64,000 bases of DNA from DATCMH01 sp036563505 (GCA_036563505.1 DATCMH010000016.1:262828-326827); one strand, 5' to 3'. Shown: positions 51,755 to 60,316, counted from the stretch's first letter. Notes: generated by a model not told the origin, from the sequence alone. Numbers and translations are program-made.

Positions 51755-52864
51755 GTGACGACATCGACGGCCCTCTCTCCAGCCGATCCCGCAGGGGCGC
51801 TCGCCGCGCTCCTCGCGCGCGAAGGCTACGCGCGCCTCGAACCCCCGATTCTCCAGCCGGCCGACCTTTTCGTCGATCTCTCGGGCGAGGACATCCGCCG
51901 CCGCCTCTTCGTGATCCTGGACGCGGCCGGGCGCGAGCTGTGCCTGCGCCCCGAGTACACGATCCCCGTCTGCGCCCATCACCTCGCGACGACTATAGGC
52001 CGGCCGGGCGCTTACGCCTATCACGGCCCGGTCTTCCGCCAGCGGGCGGGGGAAACGGGCGAGTTCCTGCAGGCCGGGCTCGAATCCATCGGGCGCCCGG
52101 ACCGCGCCGCGGCGGATGCCGAGGTCCTGAGCCTCGCCGTCGAAGGCCTCGCCGCGCTCGGCGCCCCGCCGGCGGCCGTGCGCCTCGGCGACATGGGGCT
52201 GCTCGACGCCCTTCTCACCGCGCTGAACCTCGCGCCCTCCCTCAAGCGACGCCTCCTGCGGGCCATCGTCTCCGGCCGCGGCCTCGACACCGTCGCCGAG
52301 CCGGCGCGGGCCGCGCCCGACCATGCGGGGCTCTTGGCCGCCATCGAGGGCCAGGCGCCCCAGGCGGCGCGGGCCTTCGTGGAGGATATCCTCGCCATCG
52401 CCGGCATCGAGAGCGTCGGCGGGCGCTCCGCCGCCGAGATCGCCGAGCGCTTTCTCGCCCGGGCCGGCGACCGCGGCGGGCTGCCCGACGAGGCGCGCCG
52501 GGTGCTCGAAGCCTATCTCGCGGTCCGGGGCGACCCGGACGAGGCGGCAGCCGCCCTGCGGGCGCTGGCCCGGGACGCCGGCCTCGATCTCACGGCCTCC
52601 CTTGACCTCTTCGAGGAGCGCACGGGCTTCATGGCGGCGCGGGGCCTCGATGTCGGGACCTTGCACTTCTCCGCCGACTTCGCCCGCAACCTCGACTACT
52701 ACACCGGCTTCATCTTCGAGCTGCACGAGGCGAGCGGTGCGGTCGCAAAGCCCCTCGTCGGCGGCGGACGCTACGACGGTCTTCTCCAGCATCTCGGCAG
52801 CCCCGAGCCGGTGCCGGCCGTCGGCTGCGCCTTCTGGCTCGACCGCATCGGAGGGTCCCGATGA
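51755..52864 (+). CDS. hisZ: ATP phosphoribosyltransferase regulatory subunit
   Basis: A GTG start gives 369 residues resembling histidyl-tRNA synthetase without the anticodon-binding domain. Class II motifs: LEPPILQPADLF and RPEYTIPVCAHH (motif 2-like), and YYTGFIFELHEASGAV and GGGRYDGL near the end. HisZ binds HisG and makes it active and histidine-sensitive in the first step of histidine biosynthesis. Its stop overlaps the hisG start (ATGA), as expected for a protein pair. Confidence 0.93.
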   Translation: MTTSTALSPADPAGALAALLAREGYARLEPPILQPADLFVDLSGEDIRRRLFVILDAAGRELCLRPEYTIPVCAHHLATTIGRPGAYAYHGPVFRQRAGETGEFLQAGLESIGRPDRAAADAEVLSLAVEGLAALGAPPAAVRLGDMGLLDALLTALNLAPSLKRRLLRAIVSGRGLDTVAEPARAAPDHAGLLAAIEGQAPQAARAFVEDILAIAGIESVGGRSAAEIAERFLARAGDRGGLPDEARRVLEAYLAVRGDPDEAAAALRALARDAGLDLTASLDLFEERTGFMAARGLDVGTLHFSADFARNLDYYTGFIFELHEASGAVAKPLVGGGRYDGLLQHLGSPEPVPAVGCAFWLDRIGGSR

Positions 52865-53859
52865 CCGGCTCCGCCGCGCCGCCCGACGGCCCCCTCACCC
52901 TCGCCGTGCCCTCCAAGGGCCGACTGCAGGAGAACGCCGCCGCCTTCTTCGCCCGCGCGGGCCTGAGCTTCGCCCAGGCCCGGGGCGCCCGGGAGTACCG
53001 CGGCTCCATCGCCGGCCTGCCCGACGTCGAGATCCTGTTCCTGTCGGCCTCCGAGATCGTGGCCCAGCTCGCGAGCGGCGCGGCCCATCTCGGGGTGACG
53101 GGCGAAGACCTCTTGCGCGAGCAGGTGCCCGACCCCGAGCGCTCCCTCGTGCTCTTGGCGCCGCTCGGCTTCGGCCAGGCGAGCGTCGTCGTCGCCGTGC
53201 CCCAGGCCTGGATCGACGTGCGCTCCATGGCCGATCTCGACGAGGTCGCCGCCGACCGGCGCGCCCGGCACGGCGCCAAGATGCGGGTCGCGACCAAATA
53301 CGTGAACCTGACGCGTCAGCACTTTGCCCAGGCCGGCCTCACGGATTATCGCATCGTGGAAAGCCTCGGCGCCACGGAAGGCGCGCCGGCGGCGGGCACC
53401 GCGGACCTCATCGTCGACATCACGACGACCGGCGCGACGCTCGCCGCCAACGCCCTCAAGGTGCTCGACGACGGCGTGATCCTGCGCTCTCAGGCGAACC
53501 TCGTCGCCTCGCTGAATGCGCCCTGGGGCGAACGCGCCCGCGCCGCAGCGAAAGCCGTGCTCGCTCGGATCGCGGCGGAGGAGGAGGCGCGGCGGATCCG
53601 CGAGGTGCGCGCCGGCTTCGAGCCGAGCGGGCTCGTCCAGCTCCTGCCGCGGCTGCGGGCGCTCGGCGCCGTGCTGCCCTACGGCGAGCCGCAGGGGGAC
53701 GAACTCGTGCTGCACTCCCCCGAACGCGACGTCTTCGCCCTCGTCGACCTGCTCATCGCCGCCCAGGCCCGGGACGTCTCCGTGCGCACCCTCGACTACG
53801 TTTTTCGGGCGGCGAACCCCCTCGCCGAGGCGCTCTTCGCCCGGCTCGGGGACATTTGA
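52861..53859 (+). CDS. hisG: ATP phosphoribosyltransferase catalytic subunit, extended form
   Basis: The protein has 332 residues. Residues 1-225 hold the catalytic domain (AVPSKGRLQENA; GVTGEDLLREQV; PRPP-loop region LIVDITTTGATLAANAL). HisZ-dependent short HisG proteins are normally about 210-230 residues. Here an extra C-terminal part (about 230-332) is present, but it is not the classical long-form regulatory domain by eye. Similar lengths are known in some Hyphomicrobiales HisG proteins. With HisZ it condenses ATP and PRPP. Confidence 0.93.
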   Translation: MTGSAAPPDGPLTLAVPSKGRLQENAAAFFARAGLSFAQARGAREYRGSIAGLPDVEILFLSASEIVAQLASGAAHLGVTGEDLLREQVPDPERSLVLLAPLGFGQASVVVAVPQAWIDVRSMADLDEVAADRRARHGAKMRVATKYVNLTRQHFAQAGLTDYRIVESLGATEGAPAAGTADLIVDITTTGATLAANALKVLDDGVILRSQANLVASLNAPWGERARAAAKAVLARIAAEEEARRIREVRAGFEPSGLVQLLPRLRALGAVLPYGEPQGDELVLHSPERDVFALVDLLIAAQARDVSVRTLDYVFRAANPLAEALFARLGDI

Positions 53860-53896
53860 GAGACGGCCTCGGAGCGACGTCCGCCCCGCCCTCCCC

Positions 53897-54007
53897 CCTC
53901 ATCCTGAGGCGCCGCGCTTGCGCGGCCTCGAAGGAGGCCTCCAGGAACGCATACGTCACTGGAGACCTCCTTCGAGGCTCGCCTTAGGCTCGCACCTCAG
54001 GATGAGG
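53897..54007. repeat. Long palindromic repeat, family A, opposite orientation
   Basis: Arms CCTCATCCTGAGGCGCC and GCACCTCAGGATGAGG with the GGAGGCCTCCAGG-type inner arm. The GCCGCGC...GCGGCC loop segment lies in the left half, whereas in other copies it lies in the right half, so this copy is inverted. Confidence 0.85.
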
Positions 54008-54059
54008 CAGACAATAGGATCAGCGGCTCGTCCGGAGCCAATAGCGATCGAAAATCAAA

Positions 54060-54105
54060 GAGGCCGCCCCGGGGGGAGGGGCGGCCTCTCGTCTCGAGGC
54101 CGCCC
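54060..54105 (+). ncRNA. Candidate structured leader with alternative hairpins, upstream of accA
   Basis: GAGGCCGCCCC (54060-54070) can pair with GGGGCGGCCTC (54078-54088), and GGGCGGCCTC (54079-54088) can pair with GAGGCCGCCC (54096-54105). The middle strand can therefore belong to either hairpin. A third stem GAAGTC/GACTTC follows near 54132-54150. The set lies 340 bases before accA. An RNA switch is possible, but the arms could simply be a degenerate repeat. Confidence 0.35.
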
Positions 54106-54282
54106 AGGGGGGACGGACGGCCGTCGGGGAAGGAAGTCCACGAAGAGACTTCGTCATCGTGTACGAGCGGGCCGGGCGGCTGGATCAACGGCGGCATACC
54201 GATTTTCTCGGCCGTTCGGCATCGAGCCGCGCGCGGCGACCCGGGCCCCGATCGTCTCGCCCGGCCTCGTCGCCTCGACCTC

Positions 54283-54338
54283 GACTTGCCTGACCTGACT
54301 TGCCTGACCTGACTTGCCTGTCCTGGCTTGCCCGCTCC
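54283..54338. repeat. 14-base tandem repeat (GACTTGCCTGACCT)
   Basis: Two exact copies (54283-54296 and 54297-54310), a near copy (54311-54324) and a degenerate copy (54325-54338). It lies between the structured region and the terminator before accA. A TTGACTT at about 54354 could be a -35 element after it. Confidence 0.8.
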
Positions 54339-54396
54339 GCCTCGCGCTCCGCCTTGACTTGGCCACAGCCCGCCGCCAGTGTCCGCGCCGCCCGGC

Positions 54397-54428
54397 CCCG
54401 GCGGCAGCGTCCGCGCCGGGCTTTTTTT
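54397..54428 (+). terminator. Intrinsic terminator or attenuator upstream of accA
   Basis: CCCGGCG (54397-54403), a ten-base loop, CGCCGGG (54414-54420), then CTTTTTTT. The stem is perfect and the run of seven T follows immediately. It lies 20 bases before the accA ATG, so it either ends an upstream transcript or controls readthrough into accA. The only same-strand gene upstream is hisG, 540 bases away. Confidence 0.7.
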
Positions 54429-54447
54429 CGTGGCGCGACACCCCCTG

Positions 54448-55401
54448 ATGCGGTCCTACCTCGATTTCGAAAAACCGGTGGCCGAGCTCGAAGCCAAGCT
54501 CGAGGAGCTGCGCCAGCTCGGCGAGAACCGCGACGCCGTCGCGATCTCCGACGACATCGCGCGCCTCGAGGCCAAGGCCGGGGCGGCCTTGAAGGAAGTC
54601 TACGCCAACCTCTCCCCCTGGCAGAAGGCGCAGGTCGCCCGGCACCCGCAGCGGCCCCATTTCGTTGATTACCGCGAGGTCCTGATCGAGGATTTCGAGC
54701 CCTTGGCCGGCGATAGGGCCTTCGGCGAGGATGAGGCGATCGTGGGGGGCTTAGGGAGGTTCCGGGGCCAGGCGGTCTGCGTCATCGGCCAGGAGAAGGG
54801 CTCGACCACCGAGGCGCGGATCCGGCACAATTTCGGCATGGCGCGGCCCGAAGGCTATCGCAAGGCGGCGCGCCTGATGGAACTCGCCGACCGCTTCGAG
54901 CTGCCGGTCCTGAGCTTCATCGACACGGCCGGCGCCTATCCCGGCATCGAGGCCGAGGAGCGCGGCCAGGCGGAGGCCATCGCCCGCTCCACGGACGCCT
55001 GTCTCGCCCTCGGCGCGCCGAACGTGGCGCTCGTCATCGGCGAGGGCGGCTCAGGGGGAGCCATCGCGGTGGCCACCGCCAACAAGGTGCTCATGATGGA
55101 GCACGCCATCTATTCCGTGATCTCGCCCGAGGGCGCGGCCTCGATCCTCTGGCGCGATTCCAGCCGCGCCCAGGACGCGGCGACGAGCATGAAGATCACC
55201 GCCCAGGATCTCTTGAGGCTCCACGTCGTCGATGCGATCGTGCCCGAGCCGACGGGGGGCGCCCACCGCGAGCCGCAGGCGGCCATCGCGGCGGCCGGCG
55301 CGGCGATCGAGGAAGCTTTGCGCGACCTCTCGAACATGGGCCCGGAGGCGATCCGCGACCATCGCGCGGCCAAGTTCCTGGCCATCGGCCGCAAGGTTTA
55401 G
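54448..55401 (+). CDS. accA: Acetyl-CoA carboxylase carboxyltransferase subunit alpha
   Basis: The ATG at 54448 gives 317 residues, the usual size; an upstream start would overlap the terminator. Start is MRSYLDFEKPVAELEAKLEE, the standard AccA N-terminus. Motifs: the carboxybiotin/acyl-CoA site region FIDTAGAYPGIEAEERGQAE and GEGGSGGAIA. Together with AccD it transfers carbon dioxide from biotin to acetyl-CoA, making malonyl-CoA for fatty acid synthesis. The short terminator-like hairpin in its leader suggests attenuation. No obvious Shine-Dalgarno is seen. Confidence 0.97.
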   Translation: MRSYLDFEKPVAELEAKLEELRQLGENRDAVAISDDIARLEAKAGAALKEVYANLSPWQKAQVARHPQRPHFVDYREVLIEDFEPLAGDRAFGEDEAIVGGLGRFRGQAVCVIGQEKGSTTEARIRHNFGMARPEGYRKAARLMELADRFELPVLSFIDTAGAYPGIEAEERGQAEAIARSTDACLALGAPNVALVIGEGGSGGAIAVATANKVLMMEHAIYSVISPEGAASILWRDSSRAQDAATSMKITAQDLLRLHVVDAIVPEPTGGAHREPQAAIAAAGAAIEEALRDLSNMGPEAIRDHRAAKFLAIGRKV

Positions 55402-55407
55402 GGCCGG

Positions 55408-55422
55408 TTAACCTTCCATCAA
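55408..55422. promoter_or_regulatory. CtrA-like site (TTAA-N7-TCAA)
   Basis: TTAA (55408-55411), seven bases, TCAA (55419-55422), one mismatch to TTAA-N7-TTAA. It lies 126 bases before a cell-wall L,D-transpeptidase gene, whose family is often cell-cycle linked. Binding is inferred. Confidence 0.3.
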
Positions 55423-55547
55423 CCTTGCCCGCAGATCGCCCTTGCTTGCGGTAAGGGCGAGTTAAGGCTAACGAACTTAAGAGCTGAAGGGGAGCGCCAC
55501 GGCCGCGATACAAGGGCCGGGCGCTGCGGCAACGAGCGGGGGTCCCC

Positions 55548-57068
55548 ATGATGAAGCGTGTGGTGCTGGCGGCTGGCGTCGCCCTGAGCCTCGGCCTCGC
55601 AGCCTGCCAGGACAGCCAGTACAGCTCGAAGCATCTGTCCCCGATCCCGCCCGCGACCATGTCCCTCATGGCGCAGAAGGGCATGTCGAAGGCCGACCCC
55701 ATCGTCATCCGGGCCTACAAGAAAGAGTCCGAGATGGAGGTGTGGAAGCGCGGCACCGACGGCCGCTACGCGCTTCTGAAAACGTTCCCGATCTGCCGCT
55801 GGTCGGGCCAGCTCGGGCCCAAGGTCCGCGAGGGCGACCGCCAGGCGCCGGAGGGTTTCTACACCATCACGCCGGGTCAGATGAACCCGAACTCGTCCTT
55901 CTATCTCTCTTTCGACACGGGCTATCCGAACACCTATGACCGGGCGCACGGCCGCACCGGCTCCTACCTCATGGTACATGGCAACTGCTCGTCCCGCGGG
56001 TGCTTCGCCATGACGGACGAAGCGATCGCGGAAGTCTACGCCATCGCCCGCGAGAGCTTTTCCGGCGGCCAGCGCACCTTCCAGTTCCAGTCCTACCCCT
56101 TCCGCATGACGGCGGAGAACCTGGCGAAGCACCGGGCCGACCCGCATATCGCCTTCTGGAAAAACCTGAAGGAAGGCTCGGACTACTTCGAGGCCCTGCG
56201 CGAGGAGCCGAAGGTCGCGGTTTGCGGCAAGCGCTACACCTTCGGCGGCGCCGAGGTGGCGGACGGCAGCTGCGCCCCGCAGGTGCCCACCGCCGTCGCC
56301 GAGAAGCGCGCCAAAGACGATCAGGCTGTGGCCGAGCTCGTCGCCAAGGGCACGCCGGCGATCAAGCTCGTCTACGAGGATGGCGGCCAGCACCACTCCT
56401 TCCGCGAGACGATGATGGCGGCATCCGGCTCCTCCGAGTCGAGCTTCGCCGTGCTCGACGCCCGCCCACGCCGCAATCTCGGCGACGTGAGCCGCCCCGA
56501 CGCGCTGGCCATGGGCCCGCGCGAGATCCTCCTCGACGGGGCCGGCAAGCCGAGGCCTGACACCACGGCGCTCGCCTTCGCTGAGACGACGAAAACCGCG
56601 GCGCCGCAGGCCGAGCCGAAGGTGGCGTCCGTCGCGACGGCCAAACCGGCCAAGTCTGAAACCGCGAGGACCGAAACCGCGAAAGCGGCACCGGCCAAGT
56701 CCGGCACGGTGGTCGCCCGCACCGAAGCCCAGCCTGCCTCGGCGGCGCCAGCGGCGGCCGCTCCCGTCCAGACGGCGTCGGCCGGCGAGAGCCGCTCGAT
56801 CTATCAGCGCATGGTCGGCCTGTTCGGCAGCGAGCCGAAGCCCGAGAGCCCGCCCGCGGCGGCCGCACCGGCCCCCGCTCCGACGGTGCCCGCCGCGCCT
56901 GCGCGGCGTCAGAGCACTGCGCCGACCCCCTCGCAGGGCCCCGCCCCCGCCAAGCCCCAGGCGGCCTCCCCCGCGCCGGAGAAGCGCGCCTCCCTCCAGC
57001 GTCCGGCCATCCTGCTGGGCGCCCAGGCCCCGCTCTCCGCGGCCGAGGGTTTCACGAAGGTGAACTGA
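55548..57068 (+). CDS. YafK-type L,D-transpeptidase lipoprotein with long C-terminal tail
   Basis: The protein has 506 residues. The N-terminus has a lipobox LGLAAC (Cys20). The L,D-transpeptidase (YkuD-like, YafK/DpaA group) domain covers about 45-245, with the catalytic motif HGNCSSRGCFAM (His144, Cys152). The last part (about 330-500) is Ala/Pro/Lys-rich and probably disordered. E. coli YafK/DpaA is an amidase that detaches Braun lipoprotein from murein; other members form 3-3 crosslinks. The role here is not decided. The tail might span the cell wall. Confidence 0.88.
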   Translation: MMKRVVLAAGVALSLGLAACQDSQYSSKHLSPIPPATMSLMAQKGMSKADPIVIRAYKKESEMEVWKRGTDGRYALLKTFPICRWSGQLGPKVREGDRQAPEGFYTITPGQMNPNSSFYLSFDTGYPNTYDRAHGRTGSYLMVHGNCSSRGCFAMTDEAIAEVYAIARESFSGGQRTFQFQSYPFRMTAENLAKHRADPHIAFWKNLKEGSDYFEALREEPKVAVCGKRYTFGGAEVADGSCAPQVPTAVAEKRAKDDQAVAELVAKGTPAIKLVYEDGGQHHSFRETMMAASGSSESSFAVLDARPRRNLGDVSRPDALAMGPREILLDGAGKPRPDTTALAFAETTKTAAPQAEPKVASVATAKPAKSETARTETAKAAPAKSGTVVARTEAQPASAAPAAAAPVQTASAGESRSIYQRMVGLFGSEPKPESPPAAAAPAPAPTVPAAPARRQSTAPTPSQGPAPAKPQAASPAPEKRASLQRPAILLGAQAPLSAAEGFTKVN

Positions 57069-57273
57069 GCGTTTTCCGGGCCGGCGCGGCGTCATGAGGC
57101 CGCGCGGCGCCGGGAGAATGAGGGCCTGTGAGCGCTTGAGTTCATCGAGCGCTGCGGGGAAGCAAGGAAGGCCGGTCACGTCGGCGATGGCCTTCTCCCG
57201 TGCGGGCGGCGCGCGCTCCAGCAACAGGGTGCTCTTCAGCGCTTTGTTCACGCCTTCGGCGCACGATCGGCGC

Positions 57274-57648
57274 ATGAGCGTACGAGCCTTCAAGATCGCC
57301 CTAGCGTTGATCGCGGCGCTCGTGCTTCTCTCTGCGACAGCATTTCCAGGCGCGATGATCGGCTTCATGTGCGCGATCGCCATCGCCTTCTTCCTGGCGC
57401 CGCTGACGTTCGCCATCGCGGCGATAGGAGATGCCGTCGGCCGGCCGATCGCTTTGACCTCCATCGTGGTCGCGTTAATCGCGCTCTATGGGATGGCGGT
57501 CCTGTTCGCGGCGCAGAGAGCCTGGAGCCTCCAACGGTCGGGCGACCTTGCCGCCGCTCGCCTCGTGACGGCGAAGGTGGCCTTGTTCGCCGCGCTGCCC
57601 TTGGTGGCCTGGTTGTCGTCGCAGGCGCTGAAGCAGGCATGGCCCTGA
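57274..57648 (+). CDS. Small integral membrane protein, unknown function
   Basis: The ATG at 57274 gives 124 residues. Four hydrophobic segments are visible, for example ALALIAALVLLSATAF (8-23), MIGFMCAIAIAFFLAPLTFA (28-47), ALTSIVVALIALYGMAVLF (59-77) and VTAKVALFAALPLVAWLSSQ (98-117). No family is recognised. It is flanked by the L,D-transpeptidase gene upstream and the convergent DUF1232 gene downstream. Confidence 0.65.
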   Translation: MSVRAFKIALALIAALVLLSATAFPGAMIGFMCAIAIAFFLAPLTFAIAAIGDAVGRPIALTSIVVALIALYGMAVLFAAQRAWSLQRSGDLAAARLVTAKVALFAALPLVAWLSSQALKQAWP

Positions 57649-57721
57649 TCGCTCGAACCTCTCGCCGTCGGGCGCATGGCCGGCGCAGCGCGATCGAAGG
57701 CCCGAAGACGGGGTGGTCGCC

Positions 57722-58180
57722 TCAGGTCCTCGGTTCCACTTCGGCCTCCGTCGGCGTCTCCTCGTCCAAGATCTCCCGCGCCTTCTCCCGGTGCGCCGGC
57801 GTGATCGAGCCTGCGACTTGGGCGAGCGCCGCCCCGAGCAGCGCCGCGTCGTCGGCGAAGCCCAAGAACGGCAGGAGGTCGGGCAAGGCGTCGAGGGGCA
57901 GCACGAAATAAGCGAGCGCGCCCAGCAACGTCAGCTTCACCCGGCGCGGCGTCGCCGGGTCGAGGGTGCACAGATAGGCGGCGACCAGGTCCTCGGCGAA
58001 GGGGAGCCGTCGGCCGACCCGGCGGACCTTGCGCCAGAAGCGCCGGGTGAAGGCTTCATCCGGCGCGCCGTCCGGGCCCGCCTCGGCACGCTCGGCGGCC
58101 GCGCCGCCCATGGCGCGCATGCGCTCGATCTCGTCTTTCGTGAACGGCCGCGAGAAGGAGCCGTCGATCGTCTCGTCCAT
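57722..58180 (-). CDS. DUF1232 (YkvA-like) membrane protein
   Basis: The protein has 152 residues. The core AYFVLPLDALPDLLPFLGFADDAALLG is the DUF1232 signature (Y-x-x-x-P-x-D-x-x-P-D). N-terminal residues 1-70 are charged. DUF1232 proteins are found across bacteria and some plants; function is unknown. The gene is divergent from the HSD10-like SDR gene. Confidence 0.88.
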   Translation of the reverse strand: MDETIDGSFSRPFTKDEIERMRAMGGAAAERAEAGPDGAPDEAFTRRFWRKVRRVGRRLPFAEDLVAAYLCTLDPATPRRVKLTLLGALAYFVLPLDALPDLLPFLGFADDAALLGAALAQVAGSITPAHREKAREILDEETPTEAEVEPRT

Positions 58181-58343
58181 CCGTGTCCTCGTCCCGGCGG
58201 GATTCCTTCGAGATGACCCCGCGATCGTGGCCGCTCAAGGGCGATTGGCCCAGATGGGCTTTCCCGCACGGCGCACAGCTTGCGAGCCGCCGCCGGTGGA
58301 GTAAGGAGCGGGCACCATCCTCTTTCATAACGCGGAACCCCCG

Positions 58344-59129
58344 ATGCAGATCGATTCTTCCACCGCCGCGATCGTGACCGGCGGCGCCTCCGGCCTCGGC
58401 GAAGCCACCGCCCGGCGTCTCGCCCAAGCCGGCGCCAAGGTCGCCCTGTTCGACATGAACGGCGCGCGGGGCGAAGCGGTGGCGGCCGAGATCGGCGCCC
58501 TGTTCTGCGAGGTGAACGTCACGGACGAGGCCTCGATCGCCGCCGGCCTCGCCAAGGCCCGGGCCGCGCACGGGGTCGAGCGGGTGCTCGTCAACTGCGC
58601 CGGCATCGCGCCGGGCAAGCGCACGGTGTCGAAGAAGCGCGACACGGGCGAGCTCGTGGCCCACGACCTCGCCACGTTTCGCCGCGCGGTGGAGGTGAAT
58701 CTCATCGGCACTTACGCGATGATCGCGCACTCGGCCGTCGCCATGGCCGGCCTCGATCCCGTCACCGCCGATGGCGGGCGCGGCGTCGTCGTCTGCACGG
58801 CCTCCGTGGCGGCCCAGGACGGGCAGATCGGCCAGGCGGCCTACGCGGCGTCGAAGGGCGGGGTCGTCGGCCTCACGCTTCCCGTGGCACGGGACCTCTC
58901 GTCGTACGGCATCCGGGTGGTGACGATCCTGCCCGGCCTCTTCCACACGCCGATGTTCGAGAGCGTGCCGGAGGACATCCGCAAGGCGCTGGAGGCCGGC
59001 GTGCCCTTCCCCTCACGGCTCGGGCGGCCGGAGGAATACGCCAAGCTCGTGGCGAGCATCGTCGACAACGACATGCTGAACGGCGAGGTGATCCGCCTGG
59101 ACGGGGCGCTGCGCATGCAGCCGAAGTGA
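58344..59129 (+). CDS. SDR-family dehydrogenase, HSD10 (3-hydroxyacyl-CoA) type
   Basis: The 261-residue protein has TGGASGLGEATARRL (cofactor site), VNCAGIAPG, VCTASVAAQDGQIGQAAYAAS (catalytic Ser to Tyr region) and SKGG with the catalytic Lys. The GLFHTPMF segment and length resemble HSD17B10/3-hydroxyacyl-CoA dehydrogenase type 2. It may act in beta-oxidation or branched-chain catabolism. No neighbouring genes support one pathway. Confidence 0.9.
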   Translation: MQIDSSTAAIVTGGASGLGEATARRLAQAGAKVALFDMNGARGEAVAAEIGALFCEVNVTDEASIAAGLAKARAAHGVERVLVNCAGIAPGKRTVSKKRDTGELVAHDLATFRRAVEVNLIGTYAMIAHSAVAMAGLDPVTADGGRGVVVCTASVAAQDGQIGQAAYAASKGGVVGLTLPVARDLSSYGIRVVTILPGLFHTPMFESVPEDIRKALEAGVPFPSRLGRPEEYAKLVASIVDNDMLNGEVIRLDGALRMQPK

Positions 59130-59148
59130 GGACGCAGGGGGCGGAGCC

Positions 59149-59451
59149 TCACGCCTCCGTCAGCCCCGCCGCCATCTGGTCCATGCGCTGCGCGAGCTCC
59201 ACGTCGCGGCGCGTCACGCCGCCCGCGTCGTGGGTGGTGAGCGTCACCTCGACGGTGCGGTAGACGTTCGACCATTCCGGATGATGGTCCATCCGCTCCG
59301 CGACCAGCGCCACCCGCGCCATGAAGCCGAAGGCCTCGACGAAGTCGGCGAAGACGAAGCGCTTGTGGAGCGCGTCCCGCCCCTCGATGAGGCGCCAGCC
59401 GTCGAGGCCGGCGAAAAGGTCGGTGCGCTCCGTCTCGCTCAAGGGGGGCAT
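59149..59451 (-). CDS. phhB: 4a-hydroxytetrahydrobiopterin dehydratase (pterin carbinolamine dehydratase)
   Basis: The 100-residue protein has the family signature around ERMDHHPEWSNVYRTVEVTL, ending in a TTHDAGGVT region. It recycles 4a-carbinolamine pterin in the phenylalanine hydroxylase cycle, or acts in molybdopterin-linked roles in bacteria lacking that cycle. The hydroxylase gene is not in this window. The length is typical. Confidence 0.92.
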   Translation of the reverse strand: MPPLSETERTDLFAGLDGWRLIEGRDALHKRFVFADFVEAFGFMARVALVAERMDHHPEWSNVYRTVEVTLTTHDAGGVTRRDVELAQRMDQMAAGLTEA

Positions 59452-59481
59452 ATCGAAAACTCCTTCATCGATGACGCGCTG

Positions 59482-59597
59482 TCATTCCGGGGCTCGCCGC
59501 AGGCGAGAGCCCGGAACCCACGACCGGGTGAGCCGCTGCGATTGGCATCCGACCCGATCATGGATCCCAGGCTCCGCTGCGCGGCCCCGGGATGACG
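59482..59597. repeat. Palindromic intergenic repeat, family E
   Basis: Ends CATTCCGGGGCTCGCCGCAG and GCCCCGGGATGACGG, with an ACCGGGTGAGC core. Related to the copies at 1591 and 29167. Lies between pterin dehydratase and ThpR genes. Confidence 0.75.
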
Positions 59598-59648
59598 GTG
59601 AAGAGGTGGCCCTCCGTCGAAGCTAGGGCGCCGGCCTCGGAAGGAGAG

Positions 59649-60185
59649 TCACCCCAGCGGATAGCTGGCCTCGACCCGGTAAGGCCCGCCGCCGACCGAC
59701 TCCTTCGCCGAATAGAGCAGCGCCTCCTCCGCGGTGAAGGTCAGCGCCGGCACCGCCCCGATTCCGGCGAGGGTGGCCGCGACGTCGCCGGCCGAGACGC
59801 CGCGCAGGCGGGCCAGCGTCACGTGCGGCGTATAGCGCCGCGTCTCGGCTTTCAGCCCGACGGCCCGGGCGATCCGCTCGTGCTCCGCCTGGAGCTCGCG
59901 CAGGGCCCGGTTCTCGGCCACCTTGGCGAAGAGGGCGCGGGGCCGGTCGCCGCCGAAGCTCGCCACGCCTTCGAGCCGCAGGGTCAGCGCCCCGCGCGGG
60001 GCGGCTTCCGCGAGCATGGCGTCGAACTCCCGCGCCGTCGCATCGTCGACGTCCCCGAGGAAGCGCAGCGTCACGTGGTAATCCGAGGTCTCGACCCACC
60101 GGGCGCCGGGCAACCCGCCACGTAAGGACGCGAGGCGCTCCGTCACGTCGGGCGGCGGCTTTAGGCCGGTGAACAGGCGAGGCAT
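59649..60185 (-). CDS. thpR: RNA 2',3'-cyclic phosphodiesterase
   Basis: The 178-residue 2H phosphoesterase has two HxTx motifs, HVTLRFLGD (residues 37-45) and HVTLARL near residue 122, as needed for the active site. ThpR/LigT hydrolyses 2',3'-cyclic phosphate ends and can ligate RNA. The start and length match the family. It diverges from the YbaK-like gene. Confidence 0.92.
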   Translation of the reverse strand: MPRLFTGLKPPPDVTERLASLRGGLPGARWVETSDYHVTLRFLGDVDDATAREFDAMLAEAAPRGALTLRLEGVASFGGDRPRALFAKVAENRALRELQAEHERIARAVGLKAETRRYTPHVTLARLRGVSAGDVAATLAGIGAVPALTFTAEEALLYSAKESVGGGPYRVEASYPLG

Positions 60186-60316
60186 GAGTCACATCCTTAG
60201 TCCAAGTCTCGGTCGGCCCGCATCGCGATCCGTGCTCACCCGAGGGAGGCATCCGTCGCCGAGGTCTGCTACAGGCACGGGCGTCGCCCCTGCGGGGCTT
60301 CATGACAAGGACGGGG

